64,000 nucleotides of DNA from JAEXZL01 sp049943125 (GTDB lineage: Bacteria > Bacillota > Clostridia > Clostridiales > Clostridiaceae). Each line of letters starts with the position of its first letter. The stretch's first letter is position 1. The translations under genes were made by a program, and so were the position numbers. Shown here piece after piece: positions 8,041 through 16,208 of the stretch. The stretch spans positions 2,666,001-2,730,000 of the forward strand of contig NZ_CP188040.1 of NCBI RefSeq assembly GCF_049943125.1, read 5' to 3'. The notes under the pieces were generated by a model. That model saw only the letters and a list, made by a program, of their open reading frames with translations. It did no database searches and was not told the origin of the DNA.

Positions 8041-9768
8041 ATGAGAAATGAATATCCACGTCCTGACTTTCGAAGAGACCTATGGATGAGTCTAAACGGT
8101 CAGTGGGACTTTGATATAAAAGACGGAAAGAGTAGAAAAATTCAGGTGCCATTTGTTTTTCAATCTAAGATGAGTGGTATAGGAGAAGCTTTTGAGGTAG
8201 ACAGGGTAGTATATAAAAGAAGCTTCAAGGTACCTGAGGAGTGGAAGGATAAAATTATTATATTAAACTTTGGAGCAGTGGATTATAGATGCAGTGTTTA
8301 TATTAATGGAAGCTGCATAGGTCATCATGAAGGGGGACAAACACCCTTTGCCTTTGAAATTAACTCCTATCTCACTGGAGGAGAGGAAGAGATAATAGTA
8401 GAGGTAGAGGACCCCTTATATGATGAAACCATAGCAAGAGGTAAGCAGTTTTGGGAGAAGGAGCCTAAATTTATCTGGTACACACCCAGCTCTGGAATAT
8501 GGCAGAGTGTATGGCTGGAAGCAGTAGAGAAGGAGAGGCTTCAAAATATTTACTTTACACCAGATGTAGATGAAGGTACTGCGGAAATAAGATATACCTT
8601 AAGCAAAGATACCTCCCTACCCTGTGAATTAACCTTCCGTATTAGCTGTGAAGATAAAGCTATATTTAATGGTACTATCACAGCCTATGAAAGAGATGGA
8701 AAGCTTACGGTGGATATATTTAATAATAAAGCCTTAAGTGGACCTATACACTTTGAAGGTCTATGCTGGTCACCGGAGAATCCTGTTCTTTTTGATGTGG
8801 AGGCTACGCTTTCCTATGATGGGGAGATGAAGGATAAGGTAATAAGCTATTTTGGAATGAGAAAGATTCATATAGAGAATGGAAGGATATTCTTAAATAA
8901 TAGACCCTATTATCAAAAGCTATTACTAGATCAGGGCTACTGGAAGGAAAGTCTTATTACTGCTCCAAGTGATGAAGCCTACAAGGAGGACATTATCAAA
9001 GCTAAAGCCATGGGCTTTAATGGTGTGAGAAAGCATGAAAAGGTAGAAGACCCAAGATACCTATATTGGGCTGATAAGTTAGGCTTCCTAGTGTGGGAGG
9101 GGATGGCGAGCTTCTGGTCGTACACTCCTGAGGCTGCTGGTGCTTTTACTAAGGAATGGATAGATGTGATTAAAAGAGATTATAATCACCCCTGTATTGT
9201 TGTTTGGGGGATGCTCAATGAAAGCTGGGGAGTTCCTAATATCTATGATAATGAAATGCAGCAAAGCTTTGCTAACTCCCTGTATTATTTAGCTCATAGC
9301 CTTGATAAAACTAGATTGGTTATAGGTAATGATGGATGGGAGATGACCAAATCAGATATCTGTGCCATTCATAGCTATAAGCATGGGGCTACGGAGGATA
9401 TAGGACAGCAGAAAGTATTCGAAGATAGTCTTAAGTCTCCAGAAGGGTTTCATAATATTGTAGTTAGGCTGCCTTATGCAAAGGGTTATGAGTATAGTGG
9501 ACAACCTATTGTGCTTACTGAATTTGGAGGTATATCTTTAGGAAAAAATGAAGAAGGCTGGGGCTATACTAATTCCTCCAGTGGAGAAGAATTTTTATCC
9601 ACCTATGAAAGAATTATAGAAGCTGTATATTCGTCTGATTCAATTTGTGGTTACTGCTATACACAGCTTGCGGATGTGCAGCAGGAGGTCAATGGTCTTC
9701 TCAATGAAGATAGAGAGTTTAAGATTGAACCGGAAATTATAAAGAAAATTAATGATAGAAAAAAATAG
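8041..9768 (+). CDS. Family 2 glycoside hydrolase (beta-glucuronidase/beta-galactosidase-like)
   Basis: A 575-residue protein with the GH2 order: jelly-roll sugar-binding domain (about 1-170; LNGQWDF, VPFVFQSKMSG), immunoglobulin-like domain (about 170-275), then a TIM barrel. The catalytic acid/base is Glu394 in WGMLNESWG and the nucleophile is Glu494 in LTEFGG. There is no signal peptide, so it acts in the cytosol on an imported glycoside. Its size is close to beta-glucuronidases and well below beta-galactosidases of the LacZ type; the sugar specificity cannot be read from the sequence. It lies within the importer operon. Confidence 0.88.
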   Translation: MRNEYPRPDFRRDLWMSLNGQWDFDIKDGKSRKIQVPFVFQSKMSGIGEAFEVDRVVYKRSFKVPEEWKDKIIILNFGAVDYRCSVYINGSCIGHHEGGQTPFAFEINSYLTGGEEEIIVEVEDPLYDETIARGKQFWEKEPKFIWYTPSSGIWQSVWLEAVEKERLQNIYFTPDVDEGTAEIRYTLSKDTSLPCELTFRISCEDKAIFNGTITAYERDGKLTVDIFNNKALSGPIHFEGLCWSPENPVLFDVEATLSYDGEMKDKVISYFGMRKIHIENGRIFLNNRPYYQKLLLDQGYWKESLITAPSDEAYKEDIIKAKAMGFNGVRKHEKVEDPRYLYWADKLGFLVWEGMASFWSYTPEAAGAFTKEWIDVIKRDYNHPCIVVWGMLNESWGVPNIYDNEMQQSFANSLYYLAHSLDKTRLVIGNDGWEMTKSDICAIHSYKHGATEDIGQQKVFEDSLKSPEGFHNIVVRLPYAKGYEYSGQPIVLTEFGGISLGKNEEGWGYTNSSSGEEFLSTYERIIEAVYSSDSICGYCYTQLADVQQEVNGLLNEDREFKIEPEIIKKINDRKK

Positions 9769-9789
9769 ATATAGAAGGAGTGATATATA

Positions 9790-10527
9790 ATGAAGAAAAC
9801 AAAGATATGGGCTCATAGAGGCTTTTCTTATATTGCACCGGAAAACACCATGGAGGCCTTTGAGCTGGCTGCTGCCCAGAAGGCTGATGGAATAGAATTA
9901 GATATACATCTCACTGCAGATAATAATTTGGCGGTTTTTCATGATGATGAGCTCACAAGGATAACTAAGACTCATGGTCTAATTGAAGAATGCACAATGG
10001 ATTATTTAAAAACTTTGGATGCTTCTTATATTCATTCTAAATATAGAGGGGCTAAAATACCTACCTTAGAAGAGGTCTTTGACTTTATGAAGGGTAATGA
10101 CCTGATGCTCAATATCGAACTTAAAGAGGAGCATGAAAGTAATAGTAAGTTTACTCAAAGAGTAGCGGAGTTAGTAAAGGAATTTAAGCTTCAAGATAGG
10201 GTAATGTACAGCTCTTTTAATCATTATACCTTAATGAATTTAAAGAAAATACTTCCTCATGCAAAGATAGGTATTCTATATCATGCAGGCTTAATAGAAC
10301 CCTGGCATTATGCAAAAAAGCTTGGAGCAGAATGTATTCATCCTTCCTGGAGGTTTGGAATGATGAAGGATGGGATAAAGGAAGCCCAAAAAGAAGGCTT
10401 AGAGGTTAATTTGTGGACTGTTGATGATGAAGAAGTAATGAAGAGGTTATTTGCTGAAGGAATAGATGGATTAATTACCAATAGACCTGATTTGGCCATA
10501 AAGACCAGAGAAGAAATACAAAAATAA
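9790..10527 (+). CDS. Glycerophosphodiester phosphodiesterase
   Basis: A 245-residue GDPD-family TIM barrel. The start AHRGFSYIAPENTMEAF carries the His-Arg and Glu-Asn catalytic elements, followed by DGIELDIHLTADNNLAVFHDD with the metal-binding Glu/Asp and the second catalytic His. It hydrolyses glycerophosphodiesters to sn-glycerol-3-phosphate and an alcohol. No signal peptide is present, so it works in the cytosol, on a compound brought in by the upstream importer. An AGAAGGAG site precedes the ATG. It is the last gene of the operon and is followed by a terminator. Confidence 0.9.
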   Translation: MKKTKIWAHRGFSYIAPENTMEAFELAAAQKADGIELDIHLTADNNLAVFHDDELTRITKTHGLIEECTMDYLKTLDASYIHSKYRGAKIPTLEEVFDFMKGNDLMLNIELKEEHESNSKFTQRVAELVKEFKLQDRVMYSSFNHYTLMNLKKILPHAKIGILYHAGLIEPWHYAKKLGAECIHPSWRFGMMKDGIKEAQKEGLEVNLWTVDDEEVMKRLFAEGIDGLITNRPDLAIKTREEIQK

Positions 10528-10542
10528 AGTATTGAGATAATA

Positions 10543-10578
10543 AAAGGGAGTAGACAAGTTAACCTTGGCTACTCCTTT
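10543..10578 (+). terminator. Terminator of the sugar importer operon
   Basis: GGGAGTAG / CTACTCC with an inner CAAG / CTTG pair, followed by TTTAAAA. It lies 15 bases after the phosphodiesterase stop. Confidence 0.75.
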
Positions 10579-10641
10579 AAAACTAGAAAGATTATGAGAT
10601 TTCACCAGAAAACTTAGCGGCTAGATAAAATGAATATTAGA

Positions 10642-11769
10642 TTAAGGCTTAAGCACTACCTTGATACAATTGTCCTCCTTCGCATCAAAGATGGAGTAGG
10701 CATAGCTTCCCTTGTCTAAAGAGAGCTTATGAGTTATGATGTCTGTTGCATCTATCTTTCCTTCCTGAATATACCTAAGGATTGTCTTTGTATAAGCCTG
10801 AGCAGGACACTGACCCATTTTTAAGGTTATATTTCTGCTGAAGAAGTTGCCTAGTGGGAAGAGATTGTATCTTCCACCATAAACACCAACCATCATTACA
10901 GTGCCACATTTTCTTACAGCCTCTGAGGAAATTTCTATGGCTGACTTTGAGCCACCTTGAAGCTTTAAGGCTGTTTCTATTTTTTCCATTGTAGACATTT
11001 TTCCATCCATTCCTACGCAGTCTATGACTATATCGGCGCCGCCGCTAGTGAGATCTTTTATATAGGCTCCGGTGTTATCATGGTCTTCAAAATTAAGAAT
11101 TTCTGCACCATAGCCTTTAGCATGGTTTAATCTATAGCCTACTCTATCTACTGCTATTATCCTTTTTGCCCCTCTAAGAGCTGCCCATTTTATTGTTAGG
11201 AGTCCTACAGGGCCGCAGCCTAACACAACTACTGTATCATTATTTTTTACACCTGCCATGTCCGCACCCCAATAGCTGGTAGGAAGAATGTCTGTCAAAA
11301 AGAGCACCTGTTCATCGGTAAGCTCCTCGGGAACAACTAATGGACCTACATTACCATAGGGTACTCTTAAATACTCCGCCTGACCGCCTGGATAACCACC
11401 ATAGGTGTCGCTGTAGCCGAAGATACCTCCGGCCTCTCCATTGGGATTGGAATTATCGCATTGACTGAAGTGATTATGCTGACAGAACCAGCAATGCCCA
11501 CAGGAAACGGGGAAGGGAACAATAACTCTATCACCTTTTTTTACTGTATGGACTTCAGGTCCTACTTCTTCCACAATACCCATGGTCTCATGACCTAACA
11601 CAAAACCATGAGGAAGATTTTTTATCATGCCATGAACTAGGTGAAGATCCGAGCCACAGATAGCAGTGGAAGTAACCTTAATTATTATGTCATCCTTCTT
11701 TTCAATTTTTGGATCAGGAACATCTCTTACCTGAACCTCCTGAATGCCATTATAAACTATAGCTTTCAT
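10642..11769 (-). CDS. Zinc-dependent dehydrogenase, formaldehyde-dehydrogenase-like, copy 1
   Basis: A 375-residue medium-chain dehydrogenase. Catalytic zinc ligands lie in CGSDLHLVHG and GHETMGIVEE; structural zinc is bound by the four Cys of the CGHCWFCQHNHFSQC region. The nucleotide fold shows GCGPVGLL and an acidic residue in IAVDR, favouring NAD. The overall pattern matches the glutathione-independent formaldehyde dehydrogenase group (COG1063), whose members oxidise various aldehydes or alcohols; the substrate is unknown. AGGAGGG precedes the ATG. A close paralog lies at 13313-14443, in the same orientation, with two unrelated genes between them. Confidence 0.85.
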   Translation of the reverse strand: MKAIVYNGIQEVQVRDVPDPKIEKKDDIIIKVTSTAICGSDLHLVHGMIKNLPHGFVLGHETMGIVEEVGPEVHTVKKGDRVIVPFPVSCGHCWFCQHNHFSQCDNSNPNGEAGGIFGYSDTYGGYPGGQAEYLRVPYGNVGPLVVPEELTDEQVLFLTDILPTSYWGADMAGVKNNDTVVVLGCGPVGLLTIKWAALRGAKRIIAVDRVGYRLNHAKGYGAEILNFEDHDNTGAYIKDLTSGGADIVIDCVGMDGKMSTMEKIETALKLQGGSKSAIEISSEAVRKCGTVMMVGVYGGRYNLFPLGNFFSRNITLKMGQCPAQAYTKTILRYIQEGKIDATDIITHKLSLDKGSYAYSIFDAKEDNCIKVVLKP

Positions 11770-11867
11770 CTAATCCCTCCTAAGTGCTGAATTATACTTA
11801 TGAGATATTATTTATCACAGCATTGATAATTATTACTCCATAGAAAAACAGCAGATTACAAAAACTT

Positions 11868-11879
11868 TTGAATATTCAA
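11868..11879. promoter_or_regulatory. Palindrome TTGAATATTCAA in a divergent promoter region
   Basis: A perfect 12-base palindrome between the diverging dehydrogenase and HNH-like genes. Related GAATATTC cores lie before several other operons of the window (974, 19187, 20215, 57215). Function unknown; an operator is possible. Confidence 0.3.
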
Positions 11880-11969
11880 TAAGTAATTACTAAAAATATA
11901 GTATAATTTACTATATATAGGTATTTACTTAAAGAGTAAGCTGTAGTAGCTTTCAGGAGGTGAAGCGGT

Positions 11970-12860
11970 ATGAACATGTATGTTGGAATTACTGAGGAAG
12001 CTTGGTATGAAGCTTTAAAGGATGAGGACTATAAGGAAATATGCTTTTTAAAGCCAGCAGGGAATATAAACTTTGGAGCTCTGAGAAGAGATGAATTATT
12101 TTTATTCAAGCTTCACAGCCCCAAGAACTATATAGTAGGAGGAGGGTATTTTCTACATTTTTCCACTATACCCGGCTTTACCTTATGGAGTATATTTAAA
12201 GAGCGAAGTGGTGCAGCTAGCTTTAAGGAGCTGGAGGAGAGACTTGTAGATCCGATAAAAACTGGCTGTATTGTTTTGGGAGATCCTTTTTTCTTTGAGG
12301 AAAAGGATTGGATTCCTATACCTGAGGATTGGAATAGCAATATAGGCCACGGTAAAATATATAATGTACACAAGGATATAGGTAGGGAGCTCTATAGAGA
12401 GGTTGATGAAAGACTTAAAAGCTACAAGCCTCCAGAGGAGGCTGAAAAAATAAGTGAAGGCTTTCAGATAATTAAGGACCCCACGCATCCTTTCGGTGAG
12501 GGTGCCTTTAAGCTTAAGACCTTTGAAGCCTATCACAGAACCTGTGCCATCACTGGCTACAGAGTATCTATTGCTTTAGAAGCCTCCTATATACGACCAA
12601 TAGAATATGGAGGTACCAATTCAACGGATAATGGAATCATTTTAAGAAGTGATCTTCAGAAGCTCTTCTCTGCAGGCTATTTGTCCATAACTGATGATTA
12701 TAGTATCATAATCAGCAGTCAACTTAAACGGGACTTTAATAGCGGCACTGCATATAATAAGTATCATGGCCGTTCCTTGAAGGTCTTACCGGATATATTT
12801 TTCGAAAGGCCCTCCAAGGAAAATCTTAAATGGCATAGAGTAAATGTATTTTTACCTTAA
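11970..12860 (+). CDS. Degenerate HNH-domain protein
   Basis: A 296-residue protein. The C-terminal 110 residues align by eye with the HNH_2-type endonuclease domain: RTCAITGYR, LEASYIRP, NGIILRSDLQKLF, GYLSI. In active members the first motif His (AAHI) and last motif His (DLHRLF) are catalytic; here they are Tyr (SYI) and Gln (LQK), while the middle Asn is kept. The nuclease is therefore probably inactive and may only bind nucleic acid. The first 180 residues have no fold I recognise. AGGAGG precedes the ATG. The YccF gene follows at 22 bases, so the two are likely co-transcribed. Confidence 0.7.
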   Translation: MNMYVGITEEAWYEALKDEDYKEICFLKPAGNINFGALRRDELFLFKLHSPKNYIVGGGYFLHFSTIPGFTLWSIFKERSGAASFKELEERLVDPIKTGCIVLGDPFFFEEKDWIPIPEDWNSNIGHGKIYNVHKDIGRELYREVDERLKSYKPPEEAEKISEGFQIIKDPTHPFGEGAFKLKTFEAYHRTCAITGYRVSIALEASYIRPIEYGGTNSTDNGIILRSDLQKLFSAGYLSITDDYSIIISSQLKRDFNSGTAYNKYHGRSLKVLPDIFFERPSKENLKWHRVNVFLP

Positions 12861-12882
12861 GGAAGTAGAGGAGAGTTGATTA

Positions 12883-13242
12883 ATGGGGTGCTTAGGTAAT
12901 TTTTTGTGGTTTATTTTTGGGGGAGCTATTACTGGTTTAATGTGGTTAGTATTTGGAGTCCTTTGGTGCATTACTATCATTGGTATACCCTTAGGGCTTC
13001 AATGCTTTAAATTTGCAAACCTATCCTTCTTTCCCTTTGGAAGAGATGTGGTTTACAGAGGTGGAACAGGGTCCTTAATACTGAATATATTATGGATTGT
13101 GCTAACAGGTATACCCATGGCCCTTGAGGCTGTAATCACAGGAGTTGTATTATGCATAACTATAATAGGTATCCCTTTTGGGATGCAGTTTTTTAAATTA
13201 GCAAGGCTATTTTTAATGCCTTTTGGAAGTGAAATAGTTTAG
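12883..13242 (+). CDS. yccF: YccF-family inner-membrane protein
   Basis: A 119-residue membrane protein with two tandem copies of the YccF repeat: ITIIGIPLGLQCFKFANL followed by PFGRDV, and ITIIGIPFGMQFFKLARL followed by PFGSEI. Four hydrophobic segments are expected. The family function is unknown. It is translated just after the HNH-like gene and ends at a strong bidirectional terminator. Confidence 0.85.
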   Translation: MGCLGNFLWFIFGGAITGLMWLVFGVLWCITIIGIPLGLQCFKFANLSFFPFGRDVVYRGGTGSLILNILWIVLTGIPMALEAVITGVVLCITIIGIPFGMQFFKLARLFLMPFGSEIV

Positions 13243-13250
13243 CTTTAAAA

Positions 13251-13302
13251 AAAGAGCTCTTTATCTATCCTTATATGTAGTGGATGGGATAAAGAGCTCT
13301 TT
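13251..13302. terminator. Long bidirectional terminator
   Basis: AAAGAGCTCTTTATC / GATAAAGAGCTCTTT arms at 13251-13265 and 13288-13302, with additional ATCC/GGAT pairing inside. It separates yccF from the converging second dehydrogenase gene. Confidence 0.85.
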
Positions 13303-13312
13303 AATATATTAA

Positions 13313-14443
13313 CTAAGGCTTTAATATTACCTTTATACAGTTGTCTTCTTTTTCTTCAAAAATATTGTAGGCATGCTCGCCCTTATCTAGAGAAAGCTTA
13401 TGGGTTATTATATCTCTAGCATCAAAATCTCCCTTTTGAATAAGCTCTAATATTGGCTTTATATAAGCCTGAGCTGGGCATTGACCCATCTTCAGAGTTA
13501 TATTTCTCTCAAAAAGATTACCTAAAGGGAAGAGATTTTGTCTTCCACCATAAACTCCTACCATCATTATGGTTCCTGCCTTTCTAACAGCCTGTGTAGC
13601 TATTTCTATGGCTGATCGGGCTCCGCCTTGAAGTCTTAAGGCTGTTCCAAGCTTTTCTAGAGGATTCATATCTCCATCCATACCAACACAGTCAATAACT
13701 ACATCAGCGCCACCTTTAGTTATTTCCCAAAGATATCTTCCGGGTTCCTCATGCTCTTCAAAATTAACTACTTCTACTCCACCATATTTCTGTGCGTGAG
13801 CTAATCTGTAACCAACCTTATCTACAGCAATGATTCTCTTTGCTCCCTTGCGAGCTGCCCATCTTATAGTTAAAAGACCTATAGGGCCACAGCCTAAAAT
13901 TACAACCGTATCACCTGGTTTAACACCACCATGCTCTACTCCCCATAAAGAGGTGGGAAGAACGTCAGTGAGGAATAGAACCTCCTCATCCTCTAGCTCC
14001 TCAGGGACTACCACAGGACCTACATTGGCATAGGGGACTCTCAAATATTCAGCCTGTCCACCGTCATAGCCTCCATAGCTGTCACTATAACCAAGGTAAC
14101 CACCAGTATCCTTTTCTTCATTTGCATTATCACATTGGCTAAATTGCCCGTGATTGCAGAAGTGGCAGTGTCCGCAGGCTACGGGGAAGGGAACTACAAC
14201 TCTATCACCCTTTTTAAGATTACGAACATCGCTTCCTATCTCCTCTACGATTCCCATGGTTTCGTGACCTAAGATAAAGCCTCTAGGAGTATGAGGTACT
14301 CTACCATTAACTAAATGCAAGTCGGAGCCACAGATGGATGTTGATGTAACCTTAATTATAATATCATCAGCCTTTTCTAGCTTTGGATCTGGAACATCCT
14401 TAAGATTAACTCCTCTTAAACCATCATAAACTATAGCCTTCAA
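13313..14443 (-). CDS. Zinc-dependent dehydrogenase, formaldehyde-dehydrogenase-like, copy 2
   Basis: A paralog of the protein encoded at 10642-11769, similar along its full length, with the same zinc motifs (CGSDLHLVNG, GHETMGIVEE, CGHCHFCNHGQFSQC) and GCGPIGLL nucleotide site. I place the start at a TTG at 14443: it gives LKAIVYDG..., matching the paralog N-terminus, and follows AAGGAGG at seven bases; a longer reading to 14482 would add an unmatched extension. 376 residues. Substrate unknown; likely an NAD-linked alcohol or aldehyde dehydrogenase. The retention of two copies suggests different expression rather than different chemistry (inference). Confidence 0.83.
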   Translation of the reverse strand: MKAIVYDGLRGVNLKDVPDPKLEKADDIIIKVTSTSICGSDLHLVNGRVPHTPRGFILGHETMGIVEEIGSDVRNLKKGDRVVVPFPVACGHCHFCNHGQFSQCDNANEEKDTGGYLGYSDSYGGYDGGQAEYLRVPYANVGPVVVPEELEDEEVLFLTDVLPTSLWGVEHGGVKPGDTVVILGCGPIGLLTIRWAARKGAKRIIAVDKVGYRLAHAQKYGGVEVVNFEEHEEPGRYLWEITKGGADVVIDCVGMDGDMNPLEKLGTALRLQGGARSAIEIATQAVRKAGTIMMVGVYGGRQNLFPLGNLFERNITLKMGQCPAQAYIKPILELIQKGDFDARDIITHKLSLDKGEHAYNIFEEKEDNCIKVILKP

Positions 14444-14590
14444 AAGTATTCCTCCTTGTATAGTTATTTTTATAGATAGCACAGATAAGCATGCTTTTAA
14501 ATAACTATACCGAAATAATTAAATGATTTCTATTACCTTCATAAAAAGTTAAGAGAGCTTTTACTTAAAGAAAAGAAAAAAACTGATAAA

Positions 14591-14604
14591 GTGATTTGAA
14601 TCAC
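14591..14604. promoter_or_regulatory. Candidate Crp/Fnr-family operator
   Basis: GTGATTTGAATCAC is a palindrome (GTGATT-TG-AATCAC) of the type bound by Crp/Fnr-family regulators such as HcpR, and it is flanked by outward TGATAAA / TTTATCA arms. It lies about 82 bases before the DUF1858 gene start. Confidence 0.55.
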
Positions 14605-14685
14605 ATATTTTATCAAAGCTACCCTATAAAATGTAAGTAAATGAGAAGGACTATTACACTAATAGAGGTTAAGGAGAGGGTTTAG

Positions 14686-14919
14686 TTGGAGGGAAGAAAA
14701 TCTATTGATTTAAATAAGACTGTTTATAATCTTTGCAGAGACGATAGTGGGATAATAGATATTCTTAAAGACTTAGGCTTTAAGGATATAGGTAAGCCTG
14801 GAATCCTTGAGACAGCAGGACGATTCATGACTATAACCGCTGGAGCTAAGATGAAGGGAATTAACCTTGAGGATATTAAAAAAGAATTTATAAGTAGAGG
14901 CTATAGTATAGCAGAATAG
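14686..14919 (+). CDS. DUF1858-domain protein
   Basis: A 77-residue soluble protein with the DUF1858 pattern (IDLNKTVYNLCRDDSGIIDILKDLGF). It starts at TTG 14686 after AAGGAGAGG. In related genomes DUF1858 domains are found beside or fused to DUF438/hemerythrin proteins, as here, where the next gene begins nine bases later. The biochemical role is not known; the partner and the Crp/Fnr-like site suggest a part in sensing or responding to oxygen or nitric oxide. Confidence 0.8.
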   Translation: MEGRKSIDLNKTVYNLCRDDSGIIDILKDLGFKDIGKPGILETAGRFMTITAGAKMKGINLEDIKKEFISRGYSIAE

Positions 14920-14928
14920 GAGAAAAAT

Positions 14929-16152
14929 ATGAGTGAAATAATCAATAATAGTGAGTTAAGGAAAGAAACAATTAAAAGTATATTAGAAAAGCTGCATAAG
15001 GGAAGTTCTATAGAGGAAGTTAAAGAGGAGTTTGAGAGAACCTTTAATGGAGTGACTCCTTCGGAAATTTCAGAGGCTGAACAAGCTCTGATAGCAGAAG
15101 GAATGGAGGTTTCAGAAATACAAAAGCTTTGCGATGTTCATGCTGCAGTATTTAAGGGATCAGTCCTTGATATTCATAACACTGAAAACCTTGAAAAGAT
15201 ACAGGGACATCCTGTTTATGCTCTAAAGCTTGAGAATAGAGAACTAGAGAGAATAATTGATGAAAGAATTATCCCTAAGCTTAAGACTATGGAAGAGGAA
15301 GATGGGATAAGTGAACTGAAGGAAGCTTTAAGAGAATTAGGAAAGCTGAATCTTCACTATATCAAAAAAGAAAATATAATATTTCCTCTTCTAGAGTCTC
15401 ACGGCATTGAAGCTCCTCCAAAGGTTATGTGGGGAGTAGATGATGAGATAAGAGCTTTTTGGAAGAGAATATTAATGGAAGATAATAATCTAATTATAGA
15501 TTTAAAAACCTTTGAGGAGAATATAATCTCTCTTTGTGATAAGGTAAAAGAAATGATATTTAAAGAAGAAAATATCCTGGTTCCAATGCTGGCAGAAAAG
15601 CTTACGGAAGAAGAATGGAGAAGTATAGATGCTGAAAGCAGGGAGCTTGGCTTTATAGTGGATGAAATGCCAGAGTGGAAGAGGAGTCTGAATTTATCAT
15701 CTTCTACAAGCTCTTCTCATGAGACTGTAAAAGAAGAACTCACCAGTGGAATAATAACTACACCAACGGGCACCTTCACTCCTCAGGAGCTAGTAGCAGT
15801 TCTTAATGCTCTTCCTTTTGATATAACTTTTGTGGACAAGGATGATAGAGTAAAGTATTTTTCCGAAGGTAAGGAAAGGATGTTTACAAGGACAAAGTCA
15901 GCCATAGGACGAAAGGTAAGCAACTGTCATCCTCCAGCCAGCGTTCATATAGTGGAAGCCATTGTGGAGGATTTAAGAAGTGGAAGAAAGGATCATGAGG
16001 ATTTTTGGATTAGGCTTGGAGATAAATTCGCCCTGATAAGATACTTTGCCGTAAGAGATGAAAAGGGAGAATATTTAGGAGTATTAGAAATTACTCAGGA
16101 CATCAAGCCGATTCAGGAGATAGAAGGAGAGAAGCGACTGGCTTCAAAATAG
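14929..16152 (+). CDS. DUF438, hemerythrin-like and PAS domain protein
   Basis: A 407-residue cytosolic protein. The N-terminus (about 1-80) is DUF438. About 90-245 is a hemerythrin HHE domain with His/Glu ligand positions such as GHPVYALKLENRELE, LNLHYIKKENIIFPLLE and FKEENILVPML. About 285-395 is a PAS domain (LNALPFDITFVDKDDRVKYFS, then HPPASVHIVEAI and DFWIRLGDKFALIRYFAVRDE). Hemerythrin centres bind oxygen or nitric oxide and PAS domains hold cofactors or signals, so this is probably a sensor or a detoxification partner. It forms an operon with the DUF1858 gene. Confidence 0.87.
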   Translation: MSEIINNSELRKETIKSILEKLHKGSSIEEVKEEFERTFNGVTPSEISEAEQALIAEGMEVSEIQKLCDVHAAVFKGSVLDIHNTENLEKIQGHPVYALKLENRELERIIDERIIPKLKTMEEEDGISELKEALRELGKLNLHYIKKENIIFPLLESHGIEAPPKVMWGVDDEIRAFWKRILMEDNNLIIDLKTFEENIISLCDKVKEMIFKEENILVPMLAEKLTEEEWRSIDAESRELGFIVDEMPEWKRSLNLSSSTSSSHETVKEELTSGIITTPTGTFTPQELVAVLNALPFDITFVDKDDRVKYFSEGKERMFTRTKSAIGRKVSNCHPPASVHIVEAIVEDLRSGRKDHEDFWIRLGDKFALIRYFAVRDEKGEYLGVLEITQDIKPIQEIEGEKRLASK

Positions 16153-16154
16153 GA

Positions 16155-16187
16155 GAACAGCCTGTATGGGCTGTTCTAATTTTTTTA
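16155..16187 (+). terminator. Terminator after the DUF438 gene
   Basis: GAACAGCC-tgtatg-GGCTGTTC followed by TAATTTTTTT, three bases after the stop codon. Confidence 0.88.
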
Positions 16188-16208
16188 TCAGCAAAAAATA
16201 GTTTGCTT

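Noticed and set aside
12183..12536. Long minus-strand ORF within the HNH-like gene
   Set aside because: A reading-frame shadow: no ribosome site, no family similarity, and fully inside a supported gene.
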